Source: Oikopleura dioica
Taxonomy: Eukaryota > Chordata > Appendicularia > Copelata > Oikopleuridae
DNA: 64,000 nucleotides
Assembly (NCBI GenBank): GCA_907165135.1
Contig: OU015567.1
Coordinates: forward strand, 3,043,001 to 3,107,000
Reading direction: 5' to 3'
Below, piece after piece: positions 12,868-24,146 of this stretch. The notes beneath the pieces were generated by a model that saw only the letters and a program-made list of their open reading frames with translations, searched no databases and was not told the origin of the DNA. Both the position numbers and the translations under genes were made by a program. Within the stretch, counting starts at the first letter, position 1. Each line of letters starts with the position of its first letter.

Positions 12868-13166
12868 ACCCTTTTCTATATTGAGAATCTGAAACTCTTT
12901 TCCTTTGGGACTTTTCTATAAATGTCAAACCTACGAATATCATACACCATCTTTCAGCGTTTTTATCGATTTCTAAAAAGGATAGTCGGATAGTTTATAT
13001 TTTGAAGAAAATGTTGACAGTTGTTGAAAGTTGAGGGTTGAAGAAACATGCAGACGTAGAAAGATTAACAGAAAAAGTGACTGAACGATACAGCCAGAGA
13101 AAAACAGAGAGGTAAACATTCGGAATAGAAATGAGATTTGGGAAAGAATGAAGAACGAAAAGTGGT

Positions 13167-15939
13167 TTAGTCAAAGTTGATAAGCGAATCTTCCGCATCT
13201 TCTTTTGAATGAGTATCTTCTAGTTCAAAAGATTCGAGTTCTTTGGCTAAAGAATCGAGGGCAGAAGGATCATCTTCTTCGCTCAAGCTGCCGTATTCGA
13301 AGGTTTGCTGATCAAGGTCAGCTTCGATGGGAAAAATGTCAAGGTGATTCTCGATTTCTGCGATTTTAAGAGCATGCTCCGCGCTAAAAATATGAAATAA
13401 ATGTTCTTTGGATTGAAATCAGAGCGTACCGGAGATCAAGGAGTTTTTTCAATAAATCGGGGAATTCAGCTTGAAATTTCGCATCAACGAGTTCGAGTTT
13501 TTCGAGAACATCTTTTCGCATCTTCTGAAATTTCGCCCTGGAAGATTGGCGGCAGCGAAGAACCATGCGATATTCGTAATTTCCAGTTTCTACGCGATAG
13601 AGGGGCTCGTTGAAAGTGATGCATTCTGACTCTTCGTCGTCCATTTCCTTGATTTTCAAGCAATAACTAGGATTCTTTTACATCTTATTTTCTGAATGAA
13701 ATTCTACCTCAAGTATTCAAATTTTGCATCAGCGTATTTTTTCACTGTCATTTTCGCATCAGGAACGATTGTATCCGTAAAAACGATGATGTCGGAAACA
13801 ACTTGTTTCGTTTCATCAATCAGCTCTCGATCCGCAGTGCGCATTACTTCGTGGATTTTCGCCAGGTCCAAGTAGCTCTGAAAAGGCGCTTTTGTTATTG
13901 CTGTCGCTTTTGTTTTAATGGCTGTGATGTTGAGGATTTATGAGCTTGATTGGATTTACTACGCTGGGCAGAGTTTGAAATTCTCGAGATTCGCGAGCGG
14001 CTCACTTGAGAGCGAGCGAGCAAGAGCATGATGCTCTCTCTGCTCCCGAGCGCATTTATTTCAGCGTTCGCGCTCTTTGCGCTCGCGAGCACATTTCATT
14101 TCGCGCTCTCGCTCTCCTGGCTCCCGAGCACTGGTCAAATTTTGCTCTCGCTCGATTGGCTCGCGAGCTGAAAAATCTGACTCGCGAGCAGCTTTCAAGA
14201 GCCTAAAATGATTCGTCTACCCCGTAACTAATTCCAAATGAGTCCCTCTCACAGGAGTTAGCACTTCGCGGTGAGCATCTTTTATCTGTTTACTCTCGGC
14301 TTTTCGCGTTCCGCTGCCGAGATTACGGACCTAATGAAGCTTGCACAAAACGGAAACACAAAAAATTGATCAACGAGAGAAATTTATCCATAAAAGTGAA
14401 AAATTATGCAAAAAATTGTTCCTTTAATTTTGCTCGCGAGCCGCTCGTGAGTCAATTCCATGGCGAGCACGAGAGCAGCCGCTCCCGCTCTTCTAGCTCC
14501 CGAGCATTACCGACATATGCGCTCGTGCTCTCTGCGCTCGCGAGCGGGTTCAAATTTGGGCTCGTGCTCTTTTGGCTCTCGAGCCAACTTTATTTTCATG
14601 CTCCCGCTCCCCTGCTCTCAGAGCAATGATAAATTTTCGCTCTTGCTCTTTTCGCTCGCGAGCATTTGCGAGCATCTCAAACTCTGACGCTGGGAATCAA
14701 CGAAAAGCTAGAATTGTTTCTTGTTGAAAATTCGCTGGGTGGCTTGATTTTAAAGATATCACCTTTTTTAAAGATTGTAAACGATAACGATCGTTAAACG
14801 TATTACTTAAAGTAAACTTATTTTTTCCTAGTGCAATAAGGAAAATTTCAAATAAAAGCAGTAAAACTCACCTGATGATTCGAGTCTCTTCCAGCAATCG
14901 ACTTAAACGCCGCAGCCATTTGATCATGTCCCTTGATTCTCGCTTGCAAAATCTTCATCGACCTGATTGTTCTTAGCACAATCCCTTTCGCAAGCTTCGC
15001 TTTCTGCGACAAATCATCCAGTTTCCTCACCAACGAGTCGTTGCATAGAACCGCTCTTGATATTCCAAGAGCGTCGGCAGTAGTTGGTTCCATTCCTTCG
15101 ATGATCTTGTGCTTCATTTTCTTCAGCTTGATGTCCAGTGTTTTCCCCTTTGTTGTATCACAAATGAGCTTGTTGTATTGAATCGTTACTTCTGCGTTTT
15201 CATCCTAATGAATATCAAAATAACCAAAGATACCAATCAGCAAAAATAATCTCAGATTGGGCTTGAAAAATGTGTAGTAGCCAAAGTCAGGTATGAAATG
15301 AAAAGCGACGTAGTCGGTTCATTTTTTAACGCTGTTTTTCGTCGAATCTTTTTCGGAAACAAGACTCGGGATCTAGTGGCAGGTGACAGAGATCTCGAAA
15401 AGGGGTCCAGAATCTTGACAAAAGATTAAAATCTAGTTTATTCAAATATTCTTGGTTCGATTCTTTATTTTTTCTGTTTATTTATGCCACTTGATTCACA
15501 CTGAGATCAAATCATTTCTGCTTTAAAAGCCTTACGGATCCTCAGAGGATCCAGTTGTCTAAATGAGACTCTACCACCCTGTTAAATTAGTTTTACGAAG
15601 TTGAAGGAATTTTCCTCCACTCGCTTTTACACTTCTTCTTTACTTTGCCAAAACGAAAAATAAACGAACCTGAATACATTTGGCTAGCTCGCTCTTTGTC
15701 AATCCTTTAGTAGAAAGCCCATTGACCGCCACAATTTCATCCCCACACTGAAGTTTCTCGCAGTTCAACGCAGGCGTATTTTCGTAGAGCTGGACGATAT
15801 ACAAGCAGGGACAGTAGGGAGCGCCGCCGCCGATGGAGATTCCGATGAGATTCTGCTCGTTTTTAGCGAGTGTGACTGTCCCGCTGACGGTGCTCATGCC
15901 AGACTTGTCCTCGTAGTCTTCAGGGAAATCTTGGAGCAT
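13167..15939 (-). CDS. PICK1: PICK1: PDZ and BAR domain protein
   Basis: Peripheral membrane scaffold that binds receptor C-termini through its PDZ domain and curved membranes through its BAR (arfaptin-like) domain. The start ATG at 15939 gives MLQDFPEDYEDKSG, preceded 12 nt upstream by a TTTTTCAG acceptor, so either a 5'UTR intron or a trans-splice site is present. The PDZ exon (about 15670-15939) has NLIGISIGGGAPYCPCLYIV and GDEIVAVNGLSTKG. The BAR part has TADALGISRAVLCNDSLVRK (about 15060) and later MDDEESECITFNEPLYRVET and RMVLRCRQSSRAKFQKMRKD (13400-13650). It ends in an acidic tail, LESFELEDTHSKEDAEDS, as in vertebrate PICK1. The order and blocks match the human protein closely. One intron (about 13893-14870) carries a dense GAGC palindromic repeat. 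Confidence 0.95.
13978..14680. repeat. GAGC/GCTC palindromic repeat block in a PICK1 intron
   Basis: Many copies of CTCGCGAGC, GCTCCCGAGCA and GAGCGCGAGAGC-type words in both orientations, in two clusters (13978-14205 and 14440-14680) within one PICK1 intron. Words such as CGCTCTTTGCGCTCGCGAGC recur with small changes. The palindromic nature would allow extensive RNA hairpins. It also creates artificial open frames rich in Ala, Arg and Ser. Confidence 0.75.
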
Positions 15940-16489
15940 CTTTTTATCAGTCTGAAAAACAAGGATGATAATCATTCATTTTCCGTAGTAGATGATTTCA
16001 ATGAAGACGTCATTTTAGAGAAGGAATCATTGGAGAATTTTCATTAGAAGAAAATTCTTTTCCCCTAAAGCTTCATTTTCCCTCCAAACTTCGAGGATAA
16101 TTTTCTTTCTCTACATCTATCTTTAGATAATTGGAAAACGACAATCGATCGATGCAGAAAGCCTCACTACAAAAGGGGCGGGCAGAATTCAGAAGCGATT
16201 ACGTCATCGTGATTCGGCGCACTGCACCACCAATGGTGGTGCAAACATGGGCGCCACGCCAATTATCGATTTTCCTGTGCCTTACGCAGCAAATTACAGA
16301 TTTTTTAACGCAGAAATCAGATTATGCTTCTTTGCGCTTCGTTCTTGGAAAAAAGAAATGACAATTTTTTTTTATATTTTTATTTTATTTTCAATTATTT
16401 TGTACTGGTAAGACAGAAGGCAGTGTCTTTTTGTCTCATTTCAAAAAAGTTCGAACAGTTCATAAAATCCCTACAAATACGGCTCTTTT
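15940..16489. other. Intergenic spacer upstream of PICK1
   Basis: About 550 bp. It holds a CACCACCAATGGTGGTG palindrome (about 16223-16242), an AT-rich tract and no supported gene. Confidence 0.4.
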
Positions 16490-17159
16490 CTAATACTTGA
16501 TCATCTGCCAGAGTCGTTCTTCGAAAGTCTGAGGGACCCAATCGAATTTAATCGGGACCTGATTCTCCTTCTCTTCTTCCATCTTCTTTTTGGCCTGGTA
16601 CTGTTTGAATCGACTTTGGTTTGACTCACCCAAGGCCTCTCTGGCAGCGATCTTTCTTTCGTAGAATGCGCGAACATTTTCGTCCATTGGACCAGCTGAA
16701 AAAAGAGTTGAGGCATCAAGAACTCTTGGTGAGACTTCTCAAAACAGGACTCGGCACTGTGTGAAAGAAACTGAGTCACGATGCTGAAAGAGCGGAATTC
16801 ATGGTGAGATTGAGGCGATAATTTTTAGGTGCCGATTAAGTGCTCTCTCAGGACCCTGACTCAGGTTTCTACGTAGTTTCCCAAGCGAAGAATTCGAGTA
16901 ACTTACAGGCACGCATCATAACTGCAACGAGATTTCTGAAGCTTTCATCTGTCCCATCCCCGCACTTGACCAAAGCTTCGCGAATGGGAGCCGTCTTTCT
17001 TTTGAAATATTCCAACTTTTCTCTATCGTCTCCAACGCGCTCTTCCAAGGGTTTGTCAAACATCTCTATCGCAAATTCTTCCCCACCGAAGTTGCTTCTG
17101 TCGGCCTGGAGGACGTTCTCCAGCCATTGGTGCATCGTCGGTAATTTTGAGTCACTCAT
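16490..17159 (-). CDS. Uncharacterised ~150-aa soluble protein
   Basis: Exon 1 (16907-17159) starts MSDSKLPTMHQWLENVLQ and ends in phase 1 at a GTAAGT donor. The next exon begins after TTTTTTCAG near 16696 and continues in frame as SGPMDENVRAFYERKIAARE to the stop at 16490, ending ERLWQMIKY. The product is charged, probably largely helical, with no signal peptide or membrane segment. I do not recognise the family. Oddity: a 33-codon open frame immediately upstream (after a TTTTTGCAG acceptor near 17260) ends in a TGA that overlaps the ATG, which could mark an upstream cistron or be chance. The intron contains one CCTGACTCAGG repeat. Confidence 0.65.
16855..16865. repeat. CCTGACTCAGG motif
   Basis: Exact 11-bp quasi-palindrome inside the intron of the 16.5-17.2 kb gene. 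It is one member of a dispersed family also seen at 18130, 21284, 31651 and 31778. The core TGACTCA equals the AP-1 consensus, which may be coincidence. This copy has no neighbouring AGCCGC hairpin. Confidence 0.55.
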
Positions 17160-17767
17160 TCCGGTTTCGATTCTCGAGCAATTTTTCTGAAGACTTCAAG
17201 GGCTTTGTAAATCTGGGTTTCAGAAATCAACCTGCGAAAGAATAGGAAACGAAGAATCCTGCAAAAAGGAAAACGAAAAGTATTGGAAGAAGTTTGAATT
17301 GTATTGAATGTTCAATAAAGAAACAGGGATCAGTGCAGCTGAGCTTGAAACTAGAAGATGGGTAACTAGAACAGGAAACTGGAAAACTTGCAGTTCAAAA
17401 AACAGTATTTTTTAATATTTGTCGCACTTTTTCAGTTTTTGTTCATAAAAGAAAGCTTAAAAGAGAGCTCCTTTAATCGTCTATTCGCATTCTTTATCTT
17501 CTGGATTTAAAAAGTTGGGTATCTGTGGAATTACTTCATTTCTAGAGGGTTTTTTCTAGAGACAGGATTTTTTCTTTCGCAAAGAAAATCTTCGAATTCT
17601 TCGAAAATTTCCTCCTTTGCTCGCATTTTGACCAAAAAGTTGGTCAAACACGCGCAAGGGTTAAAAAAGTGAGACAAAATAAAAACATGAAATAGCAAAA
17701 ACAGGTGAAAAAGAAATATAGAATTATCTTGGGATTTTGTAACTCTTCGATTCTACAGTCGATTTCG
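17160..17767. other. Spacer between two minus-strand genes
   Basis: About 600 bp. It contains the upstream 33-codon open frame noted for the 16.5-17.2 kb gene, a TTTGACCAAAAAGTTGGTCAAA hairpin near 17630, and a 32-codon minus-strand open frame starting MRAKEEIFEEFEDFL near 17625. None is firmly supported. Confidence 0.35.
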
Positions 17768-18261
17768 TCATTGTTCTGGAAGATTCATGAGCCCGAAGAG
17801 CACGCCACCGTAGACTGTGAGGCCGTAAGCGAGGATAAGAGGAGTGCCGACTGAAGGCTGGACTGCTGTGACTCCCATGAGTTTGGCGAGTACGGATTCT
17901 CGGCGCATCTGACCTGGAAAAGAAGTTGAGTGCGACGAAAAATGAAACTACAAGTAGTTCTGAGAATCTGGCAATCGATTCGAGCTCAACATTATTACTG
18001 AAAATCGACCTGAAAGGAGGCGCAAAGCGCGGCTTTCCCATTCTTTTATAGGAGCCGCGAGCGGCTTCTCGCTTGTCCTGAGTAGGAGTCCTGAAAGAGA
18101 GTAGCGGCTTCCTAATAACTTTTCGGGACCCTGCCTCAGGTTTTGGGAATATGAGAAGGAATGAAATAACAACTGGACTTACCGATTTTGTACTTTTGAA
18201 GATTGATTCGTCGAGCAATTGGGGCGATTCGGCAATTCATGATCGAAGCTAAACTCTGCAT
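17768..18261 (-). CDS. Small mitochondrial-type single-pass protein (~74 aa)
   Basis: Two exons too short for simple ORF detection. Exon 1 begins at ATG 18261, MQSLASIMNCRIAPIARRIN, and ends in phase 1 before GTAAGTCC. Exon 2 starts after TTTTCCAG (about 17918) with GQMRRESVLAKLMG and ends in a hydrophobic stretch, TPLILAYGLTVYGGVLFGLM, then NLPEQ and a stop at 17768. The N-terminus is rich in Arg and hydroxyl residues without acidic residues, like a mitochondrial presequence. A single C-terminal membrane segment follows. Size and layout fit a small respiratory-chain subunit such as a COX7/COX8 type, but I cannot assign one. The intron carries AGCCGC hairpins and the CCTGCCTCAGG motif. Confidence 0.55.
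18053..18140. repeat. AGCCGC hairpin plus CCTGCCTCAGG module
   Basis: AGCCGC-GA-GCGGCT at 18053-18066, followed at 18130-18140 by CCTGCCTCAGG (one mismatch to CCTGASTCAGG). The pair lies in the intron of the small mitochondrial-type gene. The same pairing recurs at 21.3, 31.7 and, less exactly, 33.5 kb. Confidence 0.6.
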
Positions 18262-20304
18262 AAGAAAGGTGTATCTGGGCGGATTTTCGTAGTTTTAAAT
18301 TTAGTTGAAAACGTGAAAGTTATAAAAACTGAATAAGCTGCTCCGCGTGGCGCATTAAAAAAGATCAGAATTGGTGATCAGGCTGTGGGCAATTACGTAA
18401 CAGTCTACTAGAACGGAGGAATGATAATAGAACATTCTACTGGGATTTTCCCCGATTTTGAAGAAATTTCAAGTGCTCTTTTCTATATTTTCTCCGGAAA
18501 AAGAGCGTTTTTCTTAGAAAAAAAAATGTTTTTACCAATTTTCTGGCCGCTGGGCATGAAAAAAACTTTCTTTCTCTTGACCGAGCAAAAAGTTAATAAA
18601 AAAACTGAACAGTTTCAGCCCTTCTTCAAGACCTAAACCCTTCTTCGATCACGTGATCTGTTGCGGAGGATAGCTGTGAGGCAAGTTTACCAGAGACAAA
18701 ACGAACTCTTAGCAAGGTCTAACTCAAAAACAAGTCAATATGACGGGAGAAGGCGTGGCCTTTCCTCTTGATTACTGTCGGATCGAATGACTGTAAGAGC
18801 AATTCATTGATCCGAATGAACTTTTCGCTAGATTTTTGAGTGAAAAATCGTCGAAAAAGGGATTTTCATGCACTAAATCTCGAATTGATTCCCAGATTTT
18901 ACCGATTTTATAAGGGCAGTTGGCATTCATTTCCCCAAAGATGAAACTTTTTTCTCTATTAAGAAAAAGTGGCTCGCAAGTTTCACGCTAAAACTTTTGA
19001 CCTCAAGTTGACTTGAGTTCGCTTTTTTGCCCTTGACGAATTTCGCCTTTGATTGAAATCTTGAACAATGGATCGATCTATTTTTTATGCTCCGGGACCC
19101 CTTGTTCTATTTTTTTTGTTTTGAGAAGCTAATAATCTTGACCGTCAAGGCCAATTGAGCGAGTCTGGACATGGGCAAAATGTCAAGAAAGTGAAAAATG
19201 ATTACATAACTGAACGTACTAAAATCTGGATGAGCACGGTCACGCAGGGTACATGCTCAAGACATGTGAAAGAAAAGGTCAAATAAAACAGAATAAATAG
19301 ACTTTACGAGAGTGGAACAGCACATGATAAATTTGATGCTACGAGTATCAGATATTGTCGGATTGATTTGGATTTGAAAGATTATTCATAAAAAGATCTG
19401 TCTAAATCACACCTAAAAGCTTGTGAAGGAAGTGATGCTTTGACAGATTTAAATCTTTTATCTAATGATTTCCGATCCCCCAAAATAGACATAAAAAAAC
19501 TAAGAAGTCGATCCAGATCTAGTCGACTTAGCCCAGACGTTTTCCTTAATTCCTTGCCGAAAGAAGCTTCGATCGCGAGACTAAAAGCTCTCATCGACAT
19601 GCGGTTTTTCTCCGAAAAGGAATAAAAATGGGAGAAACCATAAGTATCAACAGAAATGGGCTATTTTGTGAGAAACTCTGTTATTCTAAAAGCGCTAAAA
19701 TGAACCCAAATCAGCGAAGATTGATGAACTGTACTCGTATACTCTCAAAAATTCAATCATTATTGAAATCGACTGACTAATTAACGCTGAAATTCCATAA
19801 ATTACAAAAGTTGAAATACTGTTTTCAATCGTGAAGGCATATGCTTGACGATTCATTTATGAGGTTTTCAAGGCCAAAGCCTTCAACAAAGCTAGCTCAG
19901 TTTCAAGGATGTTTCTGATTTCACCCTATTTTGGACAAAAACTGCGAAAAGAGACTGAAAAATTGGGGAAATAAATTTGCGTCCTTCCTGTCAATAAAAA
20001 ATTATTTATGCATTTATCCGCTGCCCGTCACTTCTAACGAATTTAACCAAATGAATTTTGAATAACGCAAATGTGGCTATAAATATACTGGCGCATAGTA
20101 GATATAAAACATCGTGGCGCATAACTATAAAAGAAGCATCAAAAAAGAAAAGAGGGACACACTGTACAAAGTCGGTTATAATTCGGCGCTGGCAGAAGCT
20201 GGATCCGCTCAGATTCACTGAACAGACACTGAACAACTCACATACAAGCCTCGTTAGTCACTTGTTTCTAAAAAGAAGAGAATACGGCTTTCGGGGAAGA
20301 AGTT
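18262..20304. other. Stretch without a supported gene
   Basis: About 2 kb. Short open frames (18421-18636 plus; 19382-19600 minus; 19440-19625 plus; 20006-20236 minus) overlap one another on opposite strands and lack domains. No clear repeat was recognised. Confidence 0.45.
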
Positions 20305-20311
20305 TATAAAA
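20305..20311 (+). promoter_or_regulatory. TATA box for the 20.34-kb leader exon
   Basis: TATAAAA lies 38 bp upstream of the ATG at 20343, matching the short TATA-ATG spacing of the other secreted genes here. Confidence 0.5.
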
Positions 20312-20342
20312 GAGGAAAAAAGAGAGAAAAATAAACCATCTA

Positions 20343-20391
20343 ATGAAGCTGTTTTCAAGAATTCTTTGGCTTTCAGCTATAGTTTCCGCGC
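20343..20391 (+). CDS. Signal-peptide leader exon of a secreted protein
   Basis: ATG at 20343 reads MKLFSRILWLSAIVSA and ends in phase 1 at CGTAAGTTT, a good donor. With the TATA box just upstream this looks like exon 1 of a small secreted gene. The following exons are not obvious. The nearest candidate on this strand is the open frame ending at 21672, but about 1 kb of repeat-like sequence lies between, so the gene may be broken by insertion. Confidence 0.45.
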
Positions 20392-21283
20392 GTAAGTTTA
20401 CATCAGAAAACTAAAGGCGTATCAATATTTTATTTTTGTTACCAAGTCAACCTGTAATACAGGTTACCTGTATAGCAGCGCTATTGTGGGCTTGGCAACC
20501 TGTAAAAAACCTGAGTTAGAATCTGAAATTTCTTTTTCCCGCACTGAAATTACCCTGAATCAGATTTCTATACAGGTTTCGGCCAAGAAACCGCAGACAA
20601 TTTCAAATCCTCGATTCTGACGCTGAAAACTGGGTCAAATTAGCGTAGAAGTGTCAGAATCGTTCTAATAAGACCGGATCATTGCACCGAAAAGTATCAA
20701 CTTGCTGTTTACAGAATACACGATTGCTAATAGAATTGAAAACCATTATCGTTAAATCTCCTGCGAAAGCACAATATACAGATAACTGTCCACTTATTTA
20801 TCTAAGATAAAGCATTTAGCTTTGGCATGTTTTCAGATTTGACAGTTTAGTGGCTTAGAATCAATAAAAGCCTGTTCAAAACCACTTTTCCGAGTCGATT
20901 GAGAACTCTTTTGACTTTATACACTGTATACTGTATACAGTATACAAATGCAATAACATACGGCATATCTGTGCATAAACGATATGGGATGTATGCACAA
21001 CTAAATGGAACAAAGAGAATATGTTCTGGAACTTTCCTGGGCATAGAAAGATGTGGCCTGCTACAGTTATCCACTGTAATTAATAAGTGACGTTCATCTG
21101 GCGTAGTAGAATAGCAATGTCGCATACGCTGCCCTATTACCGTATTCATTCGAAAGTAACCCGATTACTTCAGGTGGACTGATTAATATCTTTGACATTG
21201 ACGAAAGCCAACGAAACGTCCCCGCAAAACCTGTTGTTCCGATACACTTAGGAAAGGATGCTTCAAAAGAAAAAAAAATAGTC

Positions 21284-21358
21284 CCTGACTCAGGTTTTAA
21301 ACTGGTACACAGGGTGCCGATTCCAGGCGCCTCACGAAGCGCTAAGCCGCAAGCGGCT
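21284..21358. repeat. CCTGACTCAGG plus AGCCGC hairpin module
   Basis: CCTGACTCAGG at 21284-21294 and AGCCGC-AA-GCGGCT at 21345-21358. The GGTGCCGATT word between them also occurs next to the 16855 copy (at about 16829), supporting a shared longer repeat. Confidence 0.6.
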
Positions 21359-21420
21359 TTTGGAGACTAGAATTACTTGGTCTTAGACTAAGTAGTAGTA
21401 CTAAAGACTCTTAGTCATTT

Positions 21421-21672
21421 TTGAAACATCAAAAAGCGTCACATGACCACTCAAAACTCATGGCTCATCTGAAAGAAAATGCTAGTTTCAAAAGTATGGC
21501 CCTCCTTTCTCAGCGATTTCAGTTTTCAATCCCTATTTTAGAAAAAATGACGAGTTTCACGAATCGACTCTCAGGCGACCTGAATCAATTGAGAGAAATC
21601 GACGATCCGGACACTCGAGAAAAAGTGGCCAAATTGACGAATTTTTTAACTCATTTTCAGCAGTTCCTGTGA
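21421..21672 (+). CDS. Possible last exon of an unknown gene
   Basis: An 83-codon open frame without an obvious ATG start (first internal Met in MAHLKENASF) ends at 21672 with TNFLTHFQQFL and is followed within 10 nt by AATAAA. Composition is amphipathic helical (FSIPILEKMTSFTNRLSGDL). It could be the 3' exon of the gene whose leader is at 20343, or an isolated fragment. I do not recognise it. Confidence 0.3.
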   Translation: MKHQKASHDHSKLMAHLKENASFKSMALLSQRFQFSIPILEKMTSFTNRLSGDLNQLREIDDPDTREKVAKLTNFLTHFQQFL

Positions 21673-21959
21673 ACCAGAAATAAAAATAACTGACTTGATT
21701 CAAGTCACTTGAATCTTCTTTTTTATTTTTTTTCTCAACATACCTTGAAAGACGACTTCTTACAGATGATGAACTTTCCTTGTTTGCGACTTCTTCTGTG
21801 GGTTAATTTTTGAACTCTTTGGTTTTTTGAACTCTCGCGTATTTGCGCTCAAAAAGCAAATTTGCGCTCAACTGACGCTCGAGCCAATCAGCGCGCTTCT
21901 TCCGCTCCAGAATCGACGACTCTAGCGAATTGTAAAGGGGCACTCTCTCTTGAGTTGCC

Positions 21960-22095
21960 CAAGATGGACTCCCGCCCAAGTTGGGCGAGAGTCCTTTTGG
22001 GCAAGAGTCCATGTGGAAATTTTCAACAATGAGAAACAGAAAGTTGGGCGAGAGTCGATCTTGGGCGAGAGTCGATCTTGGGCGAGAGTCCTCCA
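21960..22095. repeat. GGGCGAGAGTC short tandem and inverted repeat
   Basis: At least four copies of TTGGGC(G/A)AGAGTC occur, two of them in tandem with a 17-bp period (GATCTTGGGCGAGAGTC near 22060-22090). Inverted copies lie just upstream (CTCTTGAGTTGCCCAAGA, 21947-21965). No gene is supported here. Confidence 0.6.
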
Positions 22096-22177
22096 CTCCG
22101 ATTGTTAATGACTATTCAATGACAAAAGAAAGCAATGAGCTGTATATAATAAATATGCAATGTACTTTATATAAATT

Positions 22178-22310
22178 AAAGTTAGGGTTAGGGGGCACTG
22201 GGCAAGATCACAGAACAACATTACCTTCAGTAACCCTAACTAACCCTAGACTAGACCCCGGCATCTTAGGACCTAAGGGGCGAAGCCCCGTGGTAAGGGG
22301 CGATTAGATT
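22178..22310. repeat. TTAGGG-like words and GGGGCGAAGCCCC hairpin
   Basis: GTTAGGGTTAGGGGG at about 22181 and the opposite-strand AACCCTAACTAACCCTAG at about 22230 are followed by the self-complementary GGGGCGAAGCCCC (about 22276). A similar combination occurs at 43.74-43.84 kb. These are short telomere-like words, not a telomere array. Confidence 0.45.
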
Positions 22311-22356
22311 TGATAATTTCGGCTGAAAAGTGGTGCAGTAGGACTGACCTTCTCTT

Positions 22357-23741
22357 TCAACCTAGTCGAGGATTAGCACTTTTTTGAGAGTTCCAGTTTA
22401 ATTAGCGAAGCGCAATATTTTCTCACATCAAAGAATTTATGCTTTCGCTTATCTTCCTGGACAAACCGAAACTCTCAAAAAAAGTGCTAATCTTTCGACT
22501 AGGCCAAACACTCGCCAGCACCGGATCTCGCTAGCACTTTTCACTCGCCTGCACTTTCCTCGAAAGAAAGTGCAGGAGAGTTTTTGGTGCAGATGAGAGT
22601 CGGTGCAGGAGAGTCTTTCACTTTGCGTGGGCGGTGGAAAATATTTTTTTTTATAATTTACAATACTTGAAATTTTAAAATTTGTTTATATCAAATTTTG
22701 ATAAATTACAGTAATTCGGAAAAGTAAATAAAGAAACCAGTAATGCATAAATAATTTCTTTATTTAGTTTCTTCTCGAGAAGCTGATTTTTTGCTCAAAA
22801 ATATCCAGTCTCGTAGACTCAAACAAAAATTACTTCTATTTTTCTGAATAATTTATTGATTATTTACCGTTTCTTTGTAAAAATATCATTTTTATGTATA
22901 AAATTGTACACAAAAATAAATATGAGGAAAATTCATACCTTTCCTCACCCTTTATCCGCAGTCTTAGCATTTATTTATTCTAAATATGAGTAACAAAAAG
23001 TTCTACCAAAATCAGGTTGAGAAAATTTTCTCACTAATAAATATATTCAATAAGTTCGCCCGCCCACGCAAAGTTAAAAACTCTCCTGCACCGACTCTCA
23101 TCTGCACCAAAAACTCTTCTGCGGGTGCGCGTCTTTTCTGGCATTTTTGAGAAATGCGTCTTTTCTGGCATCGCGTTCTTTCTGGCAGTCGCGTCTTTTC
23201 TGGCACTGGAGTCTGATTCATTTTACTCTGATATTGAGTAGGGTCTACCAAATCTAATAAGCTGATATGAATAGCATAAAACCTTTACCTTCAATAGCAA
23301 CTTGCCACAGGCAAAACTTTTTTATTTGATTTATAAGTTTTTATCATCAAAGAAAATAGTGCTGATCATTTACATAATTTAAAAGATTTTCAGCATTTAT
23401 TATGATGATCTAATAATTCTTTATTCGATTCTAGTGCCAAGAAATTGGTCCCCTCAATCATATTCAAAACTACGGGTTCTTCTTCTTGAAGAAAATTTAA
23501 GAAGGAAATAACAGTTGATTAGATTTGGTAGACCCTACTTGATTTTAGAATTCAATGAATCAGACTTCAATGCCAGAAAAGACGCGACTGCCAGAAAGAA
23601 CGCGATGCCAGAAAAGACGCATTTCCCAAAAATGCCAGAAAAAACGCGCACCCCTCTTCTGCACTTTCTTGCTAAGAAAGCGCAGGTGAGTGAAAAGTGC
23701 TAGCGAGATCTGGTGCTAGCGAGTGTCTGGGGCAAGAGAGA
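22357..23741. mobile_element. Nested foldback (inverted-repeat) elements
   Basis: Several inverted repeats are stacked. (a) 22357-22507: GATTAGCACTTTTTT...AAAAAAAGTGCTAATC. (b) Outer arms near 22507-22575 (CACTCGCCAGCACCGGATCTC) against 23661-23741 (GATCTGGTGCTAGCGAGTG). (c) Arms near 22575-22640 against 23045-23120, sharing TGCACCGACTCTCATCTGCA. (d) Arms near 23135-23260 against 23515-23640, built from GCCAGAAAAGACGC units and TTGGTAGACCCTACT. No transposase is present, so these are MITE-like or foldback elements inserted into one another. Confidence 0.7.
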
Positions 23742-24146
23742 GTGCTCCAATTGTAAAAGGGCGCCCGTGAACTTGGTCTGGCAGATGTTTTTGAGTTTCT
23801 GATCGTTTTTACGACTGAGTTTGTTACTGATCTTGAAAACATTTGCCATGTCAGAAATATAATTTAGTAAGTTTCCATTTTACCTGACAAATATTTCTAG
23901 CAAGCATTCTTTTTAACGGGCTTTATATTACCCAAGAGGGTCATCATTTTATCGGATTTTTGGACATCTAGCTTTTTGCACAATACTATTTACGAAAATC
24001 CGTTAGAATCGGGACCCTCTTGAGTAATGTAAAATCCGTTAAAAAGAACACTTGCTGTAAATATTTGTCCGCTAAAAGGGGAACCCTTTCCTCTGAAGAA
24101 TGCTGTTATTACAGTGAAATTCTTCATCTACACATGAATATATATT
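23742..24146. other. Short inverted repeat stretch
   Basis: Contains imperfect arms AAGCATTCTTTTTAACGG...TTACCCAAGAGGGTC (23900-23945) against GACCCTCTTGAGTAATGTAAA...CGTTAAAAAGAACACTTGC (24010-24055). It resembles another small foldback element. Confidence 0.45.

Noticed and set aside
14006..14206. Arg/Ala/Glu-rich open frames in the PICK1 intron
   Set aside because: Produced by the GAGC/GCTC palindromic repeat; they occur on both strands and in several frames.
22178..22240. Internal telomere array
   Set aside because: Only two or three TTAGGG-like words on each strand with irregular spacing; too short for a telomere relic.
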